From Hippophae tibetana (Eukaryota; Streptophyta; Magnoliopsida; Rosales; Elaeagnaceae): a stretch of DNA of 64,000 bases. The notes beneath the pieces were generated by a model that was not told where the DNA came from, did no database searches, and saw nothing but the letters and a program-made list of their open reading frames with translations. A program made the translations under genes and the position numbers. Shown here piece by piece: positions 1 to 11,470 of the stretch; within the stretch, counting starts at the first letter, position 1; each line of letters opens with the position of its first letter. The stretch spans positions 47,530,501 to 47,594,500 of the forward strand of contig CM072802.1 in NCBI GenBank assembly GCA_037013495.1. The letters are read 5' to 3'.

Positions 1-643
1 ATTTGCATAATTTCGTCACACATTGCACGATCATGTCTACGGTATCGACACCGCGAATGGTAATCCCCTTGTCTTGGAATCATGGTTTTTAAATTTTATC
101 TAATATTAAGATACATGTGTTATTTATGATACTTCACCTTCCAATCTATTTTTTGAATTGGTAAATAATTATTTCATTAAATCTAATATATATATTTATA
201 CTTTTTACTTATGTCTAATTTTATTTAAAATAATGATTTTATTTATTATGAGTTATTGCATATAAAGGAAAACAGTTACGTTTTATTTATTTGTTTTAAA
301 CATTTTTAATAATATTTAGTATTAACTAGTATGTGTGAGTTTATTAACATGGGCTTATTATAAAATATTTTATTTTTACAAAACAAAATAAGACATTTGG
401 TATGTTAAATTATATTAAACCAATTTATTTCGCCCCGAAATAGATGACAAAAACAATGATTTTAAGTTATATTAACACATATATATAAGTATTTTGTAGG
501 GACATAACTTATGAAATTTTGTAAATATTATTTTTGTTTATAGAATTAATAGACATATTTCTAATTATAAAGTTAAGATATCTAATAAACATTAAAAGAA
601 TACGTGAAATATGTTTTAGCTCCAAATATGATAAAAACTAAAT
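1..643. repeat. Left-edge partial monomer (class A with in-frame TAA)
   Basis: This is the last 643 bp of a unit whose phase mark would lie about 45 bp before the window. It begins just inside the conserved ATTTGCATAATTTCG and matches 2757-3399 without a difference that I could find. It carries the class A marker GTCTTGGAATC in its core, followed by GTTTTTAAATTT, the variant that places a TAA in the frame open in other copies. The array therefore continues to the left of the window. Confidence 0.95.
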
Positions 644-684
644 ATGCATAAATTATCATACAGTGTTGCTTGGTATAGGTTTAA

Positions 685-702
685 AAATTATTTGCATAAT
701 TT
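685..702. other. Inverted repeat AAATTAT-TTGC-ATAATTT (one per unit)
   Basis: The seven-base arms AAATTAT and ATAATTT are exact reverse complements around a 4-base loop. Most units have this dyad about 42 bp after the phase mark. The loop varies between classes: TTGC (A, B, S), TGGC (C, E, G). The arms are altered in the GGGC variant (53588, 56346, 59793), in TTCC (4778, 6157), in TTAAAT (43941, 45319) and in the I class (TTTATTGACAT). It may simply reflect A/T richness, so a function is unproven. Confidence 0.6.
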
Positions 703-774
703 CGTCACACATTGCACGATCATGTCTACGGTATCGACATCACGAATGGTAATCCCCTTGTCTTTGAATCATGG
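703..774. other. G+C-richer core of the monomer (~72 bp)
   Basis: From CGTCACAC to ATCATGG the hand count is about 33 G+C in 72 (46%), against about 18% in the rest of the unit. The core recurs in every full unit at relative bases 60-131. Stretches that stay nearly constant are TTGCACG, TCTACGGTATCGA and GGTAATCCCCTTGTCT. Between them lie the positions that best separate classes: GATCATG/GATCATT/GCTCATT, ACACCGCG/ACATCACG/ACACTACG/ACACCACG/ACACCCCG/ACACCATG, and GGAATC/TGAATC/TGAAGC. CGGT-ATCGAC-ACCG in the CCGCG forms can pair as a 4-bp stem. A protein-binding site or small transcript is possible but not shown. Confidence 0.6.
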
Positions 775-1114
775 TTTTTTAATTTTATCTAATATTAAGA
801 TACATGTGTTATTTATGATATTTCACTATCCAATCTATTTTTTGAATTGGTAAATAATTATTTCATTAAATCTAATATATATATTTATACTTTTTACTCA
901 TGTCTAATTTTATTTAAAATAATGATTTTATTTATTATGAGTTATTGCATATAAAGGAAAACAGTTACGTTTTATTTATTTGTTTTAAACATTTTTAATA
1001 ATATTTAGTATTAACTAGAATGTGTGAGTTTATTAACATGGGCTTATTATAAAATATTTTATTTTTACAAAACAAAATAAGACATTTGGTATGTTAAATT
1101 ATATTAAACCAATT

Positions 1115-1131
1115 TATTTCGCCCCGAAATA
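1115..1131. other. Perfect dyad TATTTCG-CCC-CGAAATA (one per unit)
   Basis: Seven-base arms flank a 3-base loop, forming a small C/G-rich island in an A/T sea. It recurs near relative base 472 of most units. In several variant units the loop changes while the arms survive: CGCCTCG (for example near 48556, 54755 and 58201) and CGCTCCG (near 51998, 52686 and 53375). CGCACGG units (near 30155, 36156, 40976 and 42352) keep shorter arms ATTTC/GAAAT. Arms are broken in CACCCCG units, in CCCCGCTATAG units (11953, 13822, 33602, 35471, 39603), in CGCCCCAAAAT (51309) and in a 1-base deletion near 7323. Confidence 0.65.
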
Positions 1132-4058
1132 GATGACAAAAACAATGATTTTAAGTTATATTAACACATATATATAAGTATTTTGTAGGGATATAACTTA
1201 TGAAATTTTGTAAATATTATTTTTGTTTAGAGAATTAATAGACATATTTCTAATTATAAAGTTAAGATATCTAATAAACATTTAAAGAATACGTGAAATA
1301 TATTTTAGCTCCTAATATGATAAAAATTAAATATGCATAAATTATCATATAATGTCGCTTGGTATAGGTTTAAAAATTATTTGCATAATTTCGTCACACA
1401 TTGCACGATCATGTCTACGGTATCGACACCGCGAATGGTAATCCCCTTGTCTTGGAATCATGGTTTTTTAATTTTATCTAATATTAAGATACATGTGTTA
1501 TTTATGATACTTCACCTTCCAATCTATTTTTTGAATTGGTAAATAATTATTTCATTAAATCTAATATATATATTTATACTTTTTACTTATGTCTAATTTT
1601 ATTTAAAATAATGATTTTATTTATTATGAGTTATTGCATATAAAGGAAAACAGTTACGTTTTTTTTATTTGTTTTAAACATTTTTAATAATATTTAGTAT
1701 TAACTAGTATGTGTGAGTTTATTAACATGGGCTTATTATAAAATATTTTATTTTTACAAAACAAAATAAGACATTTGGTATGTTAAATTATATTAAACCA
1801 ATTTATTTCGCCCCGAAATAGATGACAAAAACAATGATTTTGAGTTATATTAACACATATATATAAGTATTTTGTAGGGAGATAACTTATGAAATTTTGT
1901 AAATATTATTTTTGTTTAGAGAATTAATAGACATATTTCTAATTATAAAGCTAAGATATCTAATAAACATTAAAAGAATACGTGAAATATGTTTTAGCTC
2001 CTAATATGATAAAAACTAAATATGCATAAATTATCATACAGTGTTGCTTGGTATAGGGTTAAAAATTATTTGCATAATTTCGTCACACATTGCACGATCA
2101 TTTCTACGGTATCGACACTACGAATGGTAATCCCCTTGTCTTTGAAGCATGGTTTTTTAATTTTATCTAATATTAAGATACATGTGTTATTTATGATACT
2201 TCACCTTCCAATCTATTTTTTGAATTGGTAAATAATTATTTCATTAAATCTAATATATATATTTATACTTTTTACTTATGTCTAATTTTATTTAAAATAA
2301 TTATTTTATTTATTTTGAGTTATTGCATATAAAGGAAAACAGTTACGTTTTATTTATTTGTTTTAAACATTTTTAATAATATTTAGTATTAACTAGTATG
2401 TGTGAGTTTATTAACATGGGCTTATTATAAAATATTTTATTTTTACAAACCAAAATAAGACATTTGGTATGTTAAATTATATTAAACCAATTTATTTCGC
2501 CCCGAAATAGATGACAAAAACAATGATTTTAAGTTATATTAACACATAAATATAAGTATTTTGTAGGGATATAACTTAGGAAATTTTGTAAATATTATTT
2601 TTGTTTATAGAATTAATAGACATATTTCTAATTATAAAGTTAAGATATCTAATAAACATTTAAAGAATACGTGAAATATTTTTTAGCTCCTAATATGATA
2701 AAAATTAAATATGCATAAATTATCATATAATGTCGCTTGGTATAGGTTTAAAAATTATTTGCATAATTTCGTCACACATTGCACGATCATGTCTACGGTA
2801 TCGACACCGCGAATGGTAATCCCCTTGTCTTGGAATCATGGTTTTTAAATTTTATCTAATATTAAGATACATGTGTTATTTATGATACTTCACCTTCCAA
2901 TCTATTTTTTGAATTGGTAAATAATTATTTCATTAAATCTAATATATATATTTATACTTTTTACTTATGTCTAATTTTATTTAAAATAATGATTTTATTT
3001 ATTATGAGTTATTGCATATAAAGGAAAACAGTTACGTTTTATTTATTTGTTTTAAACATTTTTAATAATATTTAGTATTAACTAGTATGTGTGAGTTTAT
3101 TAACATGGGCTTATTATAAAATATTTTATTTTTACAAAACAAAATAAGACATTTGGTATGTTAAATTATATTAAACCAATTTATTTCGCCCCGAAATAGA
3201 TGACAAAAACAATGATTTTAAGTTATATTAACACATATATATAAGTATTTTGTAGGGACATAACTTATGAAATTTTGTAAATATTATTTTTGTTTATAGA
3301 ATTAATAGACATATTTCTAATTATAAAGTTAAGATATCTAATAAACATTAAAAGAATACGTGAAATATGTTTTAGCTCCAAATATGATAAAAACTAAATA
3401 TGCATAAATTATCATACAGTGTTGCTTGGTATAGGTTTAAAAATTATTTGCATAATTTCGTCACACATTGCACGATCATGTCTACGGTATCGACATCACG
3501 AATGGTAATCCCCTTGTCTTTGAATCATGGTTTTTTAATTTTATCTAATATTAAGATACATGTGTTATTTATGATATTTCACTATCCAATCTATTTTTTG
3601 AATTGGTAAATAATTATTTCATTAAATCTAATATATATATTTATACTTTTTACTCATGTCTAATTTTATTTAAAATAATGATTTTATTTATTATGAGTTA
3701 TTGCATATAAAGGAAAACAGTTACGTTTTATTTATTTGTTTTAAACATTTTTAATAATATTTAGTATTAACTAGAATGTGTGAGTTTATTAACATGGGCT
3801 TATTATAAAATATTTTATTTTTACAAAACAAAATAAGACATTTGGTATGTTAAATTATATTAAACCAATTTATTTCGCCCCGAAATAGATGACAAAAACA
3901 ATGATTTTAAGTTATATTAACACATATATATAAGTATTTTGTAGGGATATAACTTATGAAATTTTGTAAATATTATTTTTGTTTAGAGAATTAATAGACA
4001 TATTTCTAATTATAAAGTTAAGATATCTAATAAACATTTAAAGAATACGTGAAATATA

Positions 4059-7000
4059 TTTTAGCTCCTAATATGATAAAAATTAAATATGCATAAATTA
4101 TCATATAATGTCGCTTGGTATAGGTTTAAAAATTATTTGCATAATTTCGTCACACATTGCACGATCATGTCTACGGTATCGACACCGCGAATGGTAATCC
4201 CCTTGTCTTGGAATCATGGTTTTTTAATTTTATCTAATATTAAGATACATGTGTTATTTATGATACTTCACCTTCCAATCTATTTTTTGAATTGGTAAAT
4301 AATTATTTCATTAAATCTAATATATATATTTATACTTTTTACTTATGTCTAATTTTATTTAAAATAATGATTTTATTTATTATGAGTTATTGCATATAAA
4401 GGAAAACAGTTACGTTTTTTTTATTTGTTTTAAACATTTTTAATAATATTTAGTATTAACTAGTATGTGTGAGTTTATTAACATGGGCTTATTATAAAAT
4501 ATTTTATTTTTACAAAACAAAATAAGACATTTGGTATGTTAAATTATATTAAACCAATTTATTTCGCCCCGAAATAGATGACAAAAACAATGATTTTGAG
4601 TTATATTAACACATATATATAAGTATTTTGTAGGGAGATAACTTATGAAATTTTGTAAATATTATTTTTGTTTAGAGAATTAATAGACATATTTCTAATT
4701 ATAAAGCTAAGATATCTAATAAACATTAAAAGAATACGTGAAATATGTTTTAGCTCCTAATATGATAAAAACTAAATATGCATAAATTATCATACAGTGT
4801 TGCTTGGTATAGGGTTAAAAATTATTTCCATAATTTCGTCACACATTGCACGATCATTTCTACGGTATCGACACTACGAATGGTAATCCCCTTGTCTTTG
4901 AAGCATGGTTTTTTAATTTTATCTAATATTAAGATACATGTGTTATTTATGATATTTCACATTCTAATCTATTTTTTAAATTGGTAAATAATTATTTCAT
5001 TAAATCCAATATATAAATTTATTCTTTTTTACTTATGTCTAATTTTATTTAAAATAATTATTTTATTTATTATGAGTTATTGCATATAAAGAAAAACAGT
5101 TACGTTTTATTTATTCGTTTTAAACATTTTTAATAATATTTAGTATTAACTAGTATGTGTGAGTTTATTAAAATGGGCTTATTATAAAATATTTTATTTT
5201 TACAAAACAAAATAAGACATTTGGTATGTTAAATTATATTAAACCAATTTATTTCGCCCCGAAATAGATGACAAAAACAATGATTTTGAGTTATATTAAC
5301 ACATATATATAAGTATTTTTTAGGGATATAACTTATGAAATTTTGTAAATATTATTTTTGTTTAGAGAATTAATAGACATATTTCTAATTATAAAGTTAA
5401 GATATCTAATAAACATTTAAAGAATACGTGAAATATTTTTTAGCTCCTAATATGATAAAAATTAAATATGCATAAATTATCATATAATGTCGCTTGGTAT
5501 AGGTTTAAAAATTATTTGCATAATTTCGTCACACATTGCACGATCATGTCTACGGTATCGACACCGCGAATGGTAATCCCCTTGTCTTGGAATCATGGTT
5601 TTTTAATTTTATCTAATATTAAGATACATGTGTTATTTATGATACTTCACCTTCCAATCTATTTTTTGAATTGGTAAATAATTATTTCATTAAATCTAAT
5701 ATATATATTTATACTTTTTACTTATGTCTAATTTTATTTAAAATAATGATTTTATTTATTATGAGTTATTGCATATAAAGGAAAACAGTTACGTTTTTTT
5801 TATTTGTTTTAAACATTTTTAATAATATTTAGTATTAACTAGTATGTGTGAGTTTATTAACATGGGCTTATTATAAAATATTTTATTTTTACAAAACAAA
5901 ATAAGACATTTGGTATGTTAAATTATATTAAACCAATTTATTTCGCCCCGAAATAGATGACAAAAACAATGATTTTGAGTTATATTAACACATATATATA
6001 AGTATTTTGTAGGGAGATAACTTATGAAATTTTGTAAATATTATTTTTGTTTAGAGAATTAATAGACATATTTCTAATTATAAAGCTAAGATATCTAATA
6101 AACATTAAAAGAATACGTGAAATATGTTTTAGCTCCTAATATGATAAAAACTAAATATGCATAAATTATCATACAGTGTTGCTTGGTATAGGGTTAAAAA
6201 TTATTTCCATAATTTCGTCACACATTGCACGATCATTTCTACGGTATCGACACTACGAATGGTAATCCCCTTGTCTTTGAAGCATGGTTTTTTAATTTTA
6301 TCTAATATTAAGATACATGTGTTATTTATGATATTTCACATTCTAATCTATTTTTTAAATTGGTAAATAATTATTTCATTAAATCCAATATATAAATTTA
6401 TTCTTTTTTACTTATGTCTAATTTTATTTAAAATAATTATTTTATTTATTATGAGTTATTGCATATAAAGAAAAACAGTTACGTTTTATTTATTCGTTTT
6501 AAACATTTTTAATAATATTTAGTATTAACTAGTATGTGTGAGTTTATTAAAATGGGCTTATTATAAAATATTTTATTTTTACAAAACAAAATAAGACATT
6601 TGGTATGTTAAATTATATTAAACCAATTTATTTCGCCCCGAAATAGATGACAAAAACAATGATTTTGAGTTATATTAACACATATATATAAGTATTTTTT
6701 AGGGATATAACTTATGAAATTTTGTAAATATTATTTTTGTTTAGAGAATTAATAGACATATTTCTAATTATAAAGTTAAGATATCTAATAAACATTTAAA
6801 GAATACGTGAAATATTTTTTAGCTCCTAATATGATAAAAATTAAATATGCATAAATTATCATATAATGTCGCTTGGTATAGGTTTAAAAATTATTTGCAT
6901 AATTTCGTCACACATTGCACGATCATGTCTACGGTATCGACACCGCGAATGGTAATCCCCTTGTCTTGGAATCATGGTTTTTTAATTTTATCTAATATTA

Positions 7001-7176
7001 AGATACATGTGTTATTTATGATACTTCACCTTCCAATCTATTTTTTGAATTGGTAAATAATTATTTCATTAAATCTAATATATATATTTATACTTTTTAC
7101 TTATGTCTAATTTTATTTAAAATAATGATTTTATTTATTATGAGTTATTGCATATAAAGGAAAACAGTTACGTTTT
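4059..7176. repeat. Tandem A-B dimer, 1379-bp period
   Basis: Bases 4059-5797 match 5438-7176 at an offset of 1379 bp, with no internal difference that I could find. Units are A (4089), B (4778), A (5468), B (6157), A (6847). The B units here are 690 bp, with one extra T in TTCTTTTTTACTT, and both carry the rare TTTCCATAA in the first dyad. The match ends where the run of T in ACGTTTTTTTT (5798) becomes ACGTTTTATTT. This looks like a recent two-unit duplication next to the tetramer. Confidence 0.85.
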
Positions 7177-10100
7177 ATTTATTTGTTTTAAACATTTTTA
7201 ATAATATTTAGTATTAACTAGTATGTGTGAGTTTATTAACATGGGCTTATTATAAAATATTTTATTTTTACAAAACAAAATAAGACATTTGGTATGTTAA
7301 ATTATATTAAACCAATTTATTTCCCCCGAAATAGATGACAAAAACAATGATTTTGAGTTATATTAACACATATATATAAGTATTTTGTAGGGAGATAACT
7401 TATGAAATTTTTTAAATATTATTTTTGTTTAGAGAATTAATAGACATATTTCTAATTATAAAGCTAAGATATCTAATAAACATTAAAAGAATACGTGAAA
7501 TATGTTTTAGCTCCTAATATGATAAAAACTAAATATGCATAAATTATCATACAGTGTTGCTTGGTATAGGGTTAAAAATTATTTGCATAATTTCGTCACA
7601 CATTGCACGATCATTTCTACGGTATCGACACCACGAATGGTAATCCCCTTGTCTTTGAAGCATGGTTTTTTAATTTTATCTAATATTAAGATACATGTGT
7701 TATTTATGATATTTCACATTCTAATCTATTTTTTAAATTGGTAAATAATTATTTCATTAAATCCAATATATAAATTTATTCTTTTTACTTATGTCTAATT
7801 TTATTTAAAATAATTATTTTATTTATTATGAGTTATTGCATATAAAGGAAAACAGTTACGTTTTATTTATTCGTTTTAAACATTTTTAATAATATTTAGT
7901 ATTAACTAGTATGTGTGAGTTTATTAAAATGGGCTTATTATAAAATATTTTATTTTTACAAAACAAAATAAGACATTTGGTATGTTAAATTATATTAAAC
8001 CAATTTATTTCGCCCCGAAATATATGACAAAAACAATGATTTTGAGTTATATTAACACATATATATAAGTATTTTGTAGGGAGATAACTTATGAAATTTT
8101 GTAAATATTATTTATGTTTAGAGAATTATTTGACATATTTCTAATAATAAAGTTAAGATATCTAATAAACATTTAAAGAATACGTGAAATATGTTTTAGC
8201 TCCTAATATGATAAAAACTAAATATGCATAAATTATCATATAATGTTGCTTGGTATAGGTTTAAAAATTATTGGCATAATTTCGTCACATATTGCACGAT
8301 CATGTCTACGGTATCGACACCGCGAATGGTAATCCCCTTGTCTTTGAATCATGGTTTTTTAATTTTATCTAATATTAAGATACATGTGTTATTTATGATA
8401 CTTCACCTTCCAATCTATTTTTTGAATTGGTAAATAATTATTTCATTAAATCTAATATATATATTTATACTTTTTACTTATGTCTAATTTTATTTAAAAT
8501 AATGATTTTATTTATTATGAGTTATTGCATATAAAGGAAAACAGTTACGTTTTATTTATTTGTTTTAAACATTTTTAATAATATTTAGTATTAACTAGTA
8601 TGTGTGAGTTTATTAACATGGGCTTATTATAAAATATTTTATTTTTACAAAACAAAATAAGACATTTGGTATGTTAAATTATATTAAACCAATTTATTTC
8701 GCCCCGAAATAGATGACAAAAACAATGATTTTGAGTTATATTAACACATATATATAAGTATTTTGTAGGGAGATAACTTATGAAATTTTGTAAATATTAT
8801 TTTTGTTTAGAGAATTAATAGACATATTTCTAATTATAAAGCTAAGATATCTAATAAACATTAAAAGAATACGTGAAATATGTTTTAGCTCCTAATATGA
8901 TAAAAACTAAATATGCATAAATTATCATACAGTGTTGCTTGGTATAGGGTTAAAAATTATTTGCATAATTTCGTCACACATTGCACGATCATTTCTACGG
9001 TATCGACACCACGAATGGTAATCCCCTTGTCTTTGAAGCATGGTTTTTTAATTTTATCTAATATTAAGATACATGTGTTATTTATGATATTTCACATTCT
9101 AATCTATTTTTTAAATTGGTAAATAATTATTTCATTAAATCCAATATATAAATTTATTCTTTTTACTTATGTCTAATTTTATTTAAAATAATTATTTTAT
9201 TTATTATGAGTTATTGCATATAAAGGAAAACAGTTACGTTTTATTTATTCGTTTTAAACATTTTTAATAATATTTAGTATTAACTAGTATGTGTGAGTTT
9301 ATTAAAATGGGCTTATTATAAAATATTTTATTTTTACAAAACAAAATAAGACATTTGGTATGTTAAATTATATTAAACCAATTTATTTTGCCCCGAAATA
9401 GATGACAAAAACAATGATTTTGAGTTATATTAACACATATATATAAGTATTTTTTAGGGATATAACTTATGAAATTTTGTAAATATTATTTTTGTTTAGA
9501 GAATTAATAGACATATTTCTAATTATAAAGTTAAGATATCTAATAAACATTTAAAGAATACGTGAAATATTTTTTAGCTCCTAATATGATAAAAATTAAA
9601 TATGCATAAATTATCATATAATGTCGCTTGGTATAGGTTTAAAAATTATTTGCATAATTTCGTCACACATTGCACGATCATGTCTACGGTATCGACACCG
9701 CGAATGGTAATCCCCTTGTCTTGGAATCATGGTTTTTTAATTTTATCTAATATTAAGATACATGTGTTATTTATGATACTTCACCTTCCAATCTATTTTT
9801 TGAATTGGTAAATAATTATTTCATTAAATCTAATATATATATTTATACTTTTTACTTATGTCTAATTTTATTTAAAATAATGATTTTATTTATTATGAGT
9901 TATTGCATATAAAGGAAAACAGTTACGTTTTATTTATTTGTTTTAAACATTTTTAATAATATTTAGTATTAACTAGTATGTGTGAGTTTATTAACATGGG
10001 CTTATTATAAAATATTTTATTTTTACAAAACAAAATAAGACATTTGGTATGTTAAATTATATTAAACCAATTTATTTCGCCCCGAAATAGATGACAAAAA

Positions 10101-10979
10101 CAATGATTTTGAGTTATATTAACACATATATATAAGTATTTTGTAGTGAGATAACTTATGAAATTTTGTAAATATTATTTTTGTTTAGAGAATTAATAGA
10201 CATATTTCTAATTATAAAGCTAAGATATCTAATAAACATTAAAAGAACACGTGAAATATGTTTTAGCTCCTAATATGATAAAAACTAAATATGCATAAAT
10301 TATCATACAGTGTTGCTTGGTATAGGGTTAAAAATTATTTGCATAATTTCGTCACACATTGCACGATCATTTCTACGGTATCGACACCACGAATGGTAAT
10401 CCCCTTGTCTTTGAATCGTGGTTTTTAAATTTTATCTAATATTAAGATACATGTGTTATTTATGATACTTCACCTTCCAATCTATTTTTTGAATTGGTAA
10501 ATAATTATTTCATTAAATCTAATATATAAATTTATTCTTTTTACTGATATCTAATTTTATTTAAAATAATTATTTTATTTATTTTGAGTTATTGCATATA
10601 AAGGAAAACAGTTACGTTTTATTTATTTGTTTTAAACATTTTTAATAATATTTAGTATTAACTAGTATGTGTGAGTTTAGTAACATGGGCTTATTATAAA
10701 ATATTTTATTTTTACAAAACAAAATAAGACATTTGGTATGTTAAATTATATTAAACCAATTTATTTCGCCCCGAAATAGATGACAAAAACAATGATTTTG
10801 AGTTATATTAACACATATATATAAGTATTTTGTAGGGAGATAACTTATGAAATTTTGTAAATATTATTTTTGTTTAGAGAATTAATAGACATATTTCTAA
10901 TTATAAAGCTAAGATATCTAATAAACATTAAAAGAATACGTGAAATATGTTTTAGCTCCTAATATGATAAAAACTAAAT
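6847..10979. repeat. A-B-C-B-A-X run
   Basis: Units: A (6847, 688 bp because one G is missing from CGCCCCG), B (7535), C (8224), B (8913), A (9602), X (10291). Class C has TGGCATAATTTCGTCACATATTG; its upstream tail has TTTATGTTTAGAGAATTATTTGAC. Class X has a B-like start (ACACCACG), then TGAATC and TTTTTAAA, ACTGAT(A/G)TC, TTTTGAGTT and GAGTTTAGTAAC. The same B-C-B-A-X order recurs at 22297 and 25742. The unit at 9602 shares TTGTAGTGAG and AGAACACGTG with 24364 and 27809, tying these segments to one ancestor. Confidence 0.8.
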
Positions 10980-11470
10980 ATGCATGAATTATCATACAGT
11001 GTTGCTTGGTATAGGGTTAAAAATTATTTGCATAATTTCGTCACACATTGCACGATCATTTCTACGGTATCGACACCACGAATGGTAATCCAAGGAAAAC
11101 AGTTACGTTTTATTTATTTGTTTTAAACATTTTTAATAATATTTAGTATTAACTAGTATGTGTGAGTTTATTAACATGGGCTTATTATAAAATATTTTAT
11201 TTTTACAAAACAAAATAAGACATTTGGTATGTTAAATTATATTAAACCAATTTATTTCACCCCGAAATAGATGACAAAAACAATGATTTTGAGTTATATT
11301 AACACATATATATAAGTATTTTGTAGGGAGATAACTTATGAAATTTTTTAAATATTATTTTTGTTTAGAGAATTAATAGACATATTTCTAATTATAAAGC
11401 TAAGATATCTAATAAACATTAAAAGAATACGTGAAATATGTTTTAGCTCCTAATATGATAAAAACTAAAT
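10980..11470. repeat. Class D deletion monomer (491 bp), copy 1
   Basis: This unit lacks 198 bp of the normal monomer. GGTAATCC in the core is joined directly to AAGGAAAACAG, with the join between 11091 and 11092. The phase mark has the D-specific change ATGCATGAATT. The missing part runs from the last two C of AATCCCC to the ATA before AAGG, so the 3' part of the core and the TA-rich stretch are gone. No shared bases are evident at the breakpoints. It is preceded by X and followed by M. Confidence 0.95.

Larger units (their letters stand above)
644..1332. repeat. Reference complete monomer (class S, 689 bp)
   Basis: First complete unit, useful as a map. Relative to its ATG: bases 1-41 are the phase mark and GTTGCTTGGTATAGG; 42-59 a short dyad; 60-131 the G+C-richer core; about 132-430 an A/T-rich stretch with TA runs and the marker GGAAAACAGTTACG; about 472-488 the second dyad around CGCCCCG; then an A/T-rich tail ending GCTCCTAATATGATAAAAA. 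Class S is marked by GACATCACGAATGG in the core, CACTATCC after it and CTAGAATGTG in the middle. Nearly identical S units start at 3400, 12160, 14029 and 16785. The phase is arbitrary: no natural monomer boundary is visible, because no non-satellite edge is present. Confidence 0.95.
1..4954. repeat. Tetramer higher-order repeat, 2756-bp period (A-S-A-B)
   Basis: Bases 1-2198 match 2757-4954 at an offset of 2756 bp (4 x 689). I found one difference, G at 2072 against C at 4828. Unit order is partial A, S (644), A (1333), B front (2022), A (2711), S (3400), A (4089), B (4778). Alignment fails at 2199/4955 because the unit at 2022 has a B front but an A-like second part (GATACTTCACCTTCC), whereas 4778 stays B (GATATTTCACATTCT). 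The unit at 2022 is therefore a chimera made by exchange or conversion. Confidence 0.85.

Noticed and set aside
641-653. Palindrome TATGCATA at the phase mark as a functional site
   Set aside because: It is present in nearly all units, but an 8-bp A/T-rich palindrome is expected by chance in this composition. It is used only as a phase mark.
703-730. CENP-B box
   Set aside because: TTCGTCACACATTGC has TTCG and the A at the right spacing, but the required CGGG is replaced by TTGC, and no other site fits on either strand.
663-745. tRNA-like promoter boxes (GTTGCTTGGTATAGG as A box, GGTATCGACACC as B box), suggesting a SINE or tRNA origin
   Set aside because: The B-box resemblance to GGTTCGANTCC needs an inserted base, the A-box match is loose, and no cloverleaf can be drawn.
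850-960. TA-rich stretch as a microsatellite
   Set aside because: The TATATATAT run is only about 9-10 bases and alternates between TATATAT and TATAAAT forms by class; there is no expansion.
5321-5335. TTTTTAGGG as a telomere-like motif
   Set aside because: It occurs once per variant unit (TTGTAGGG in most) and is never in short tandem repeats.
10245-10256. CACGTG (E-box) in AAAGAACACGTGAAAT at three units (9602, 24364, 27809)
   Set aside because: It is one T-to-C change from the usual AATACGTGAA and all three units descend from one copy; there is no sign that it was selected.
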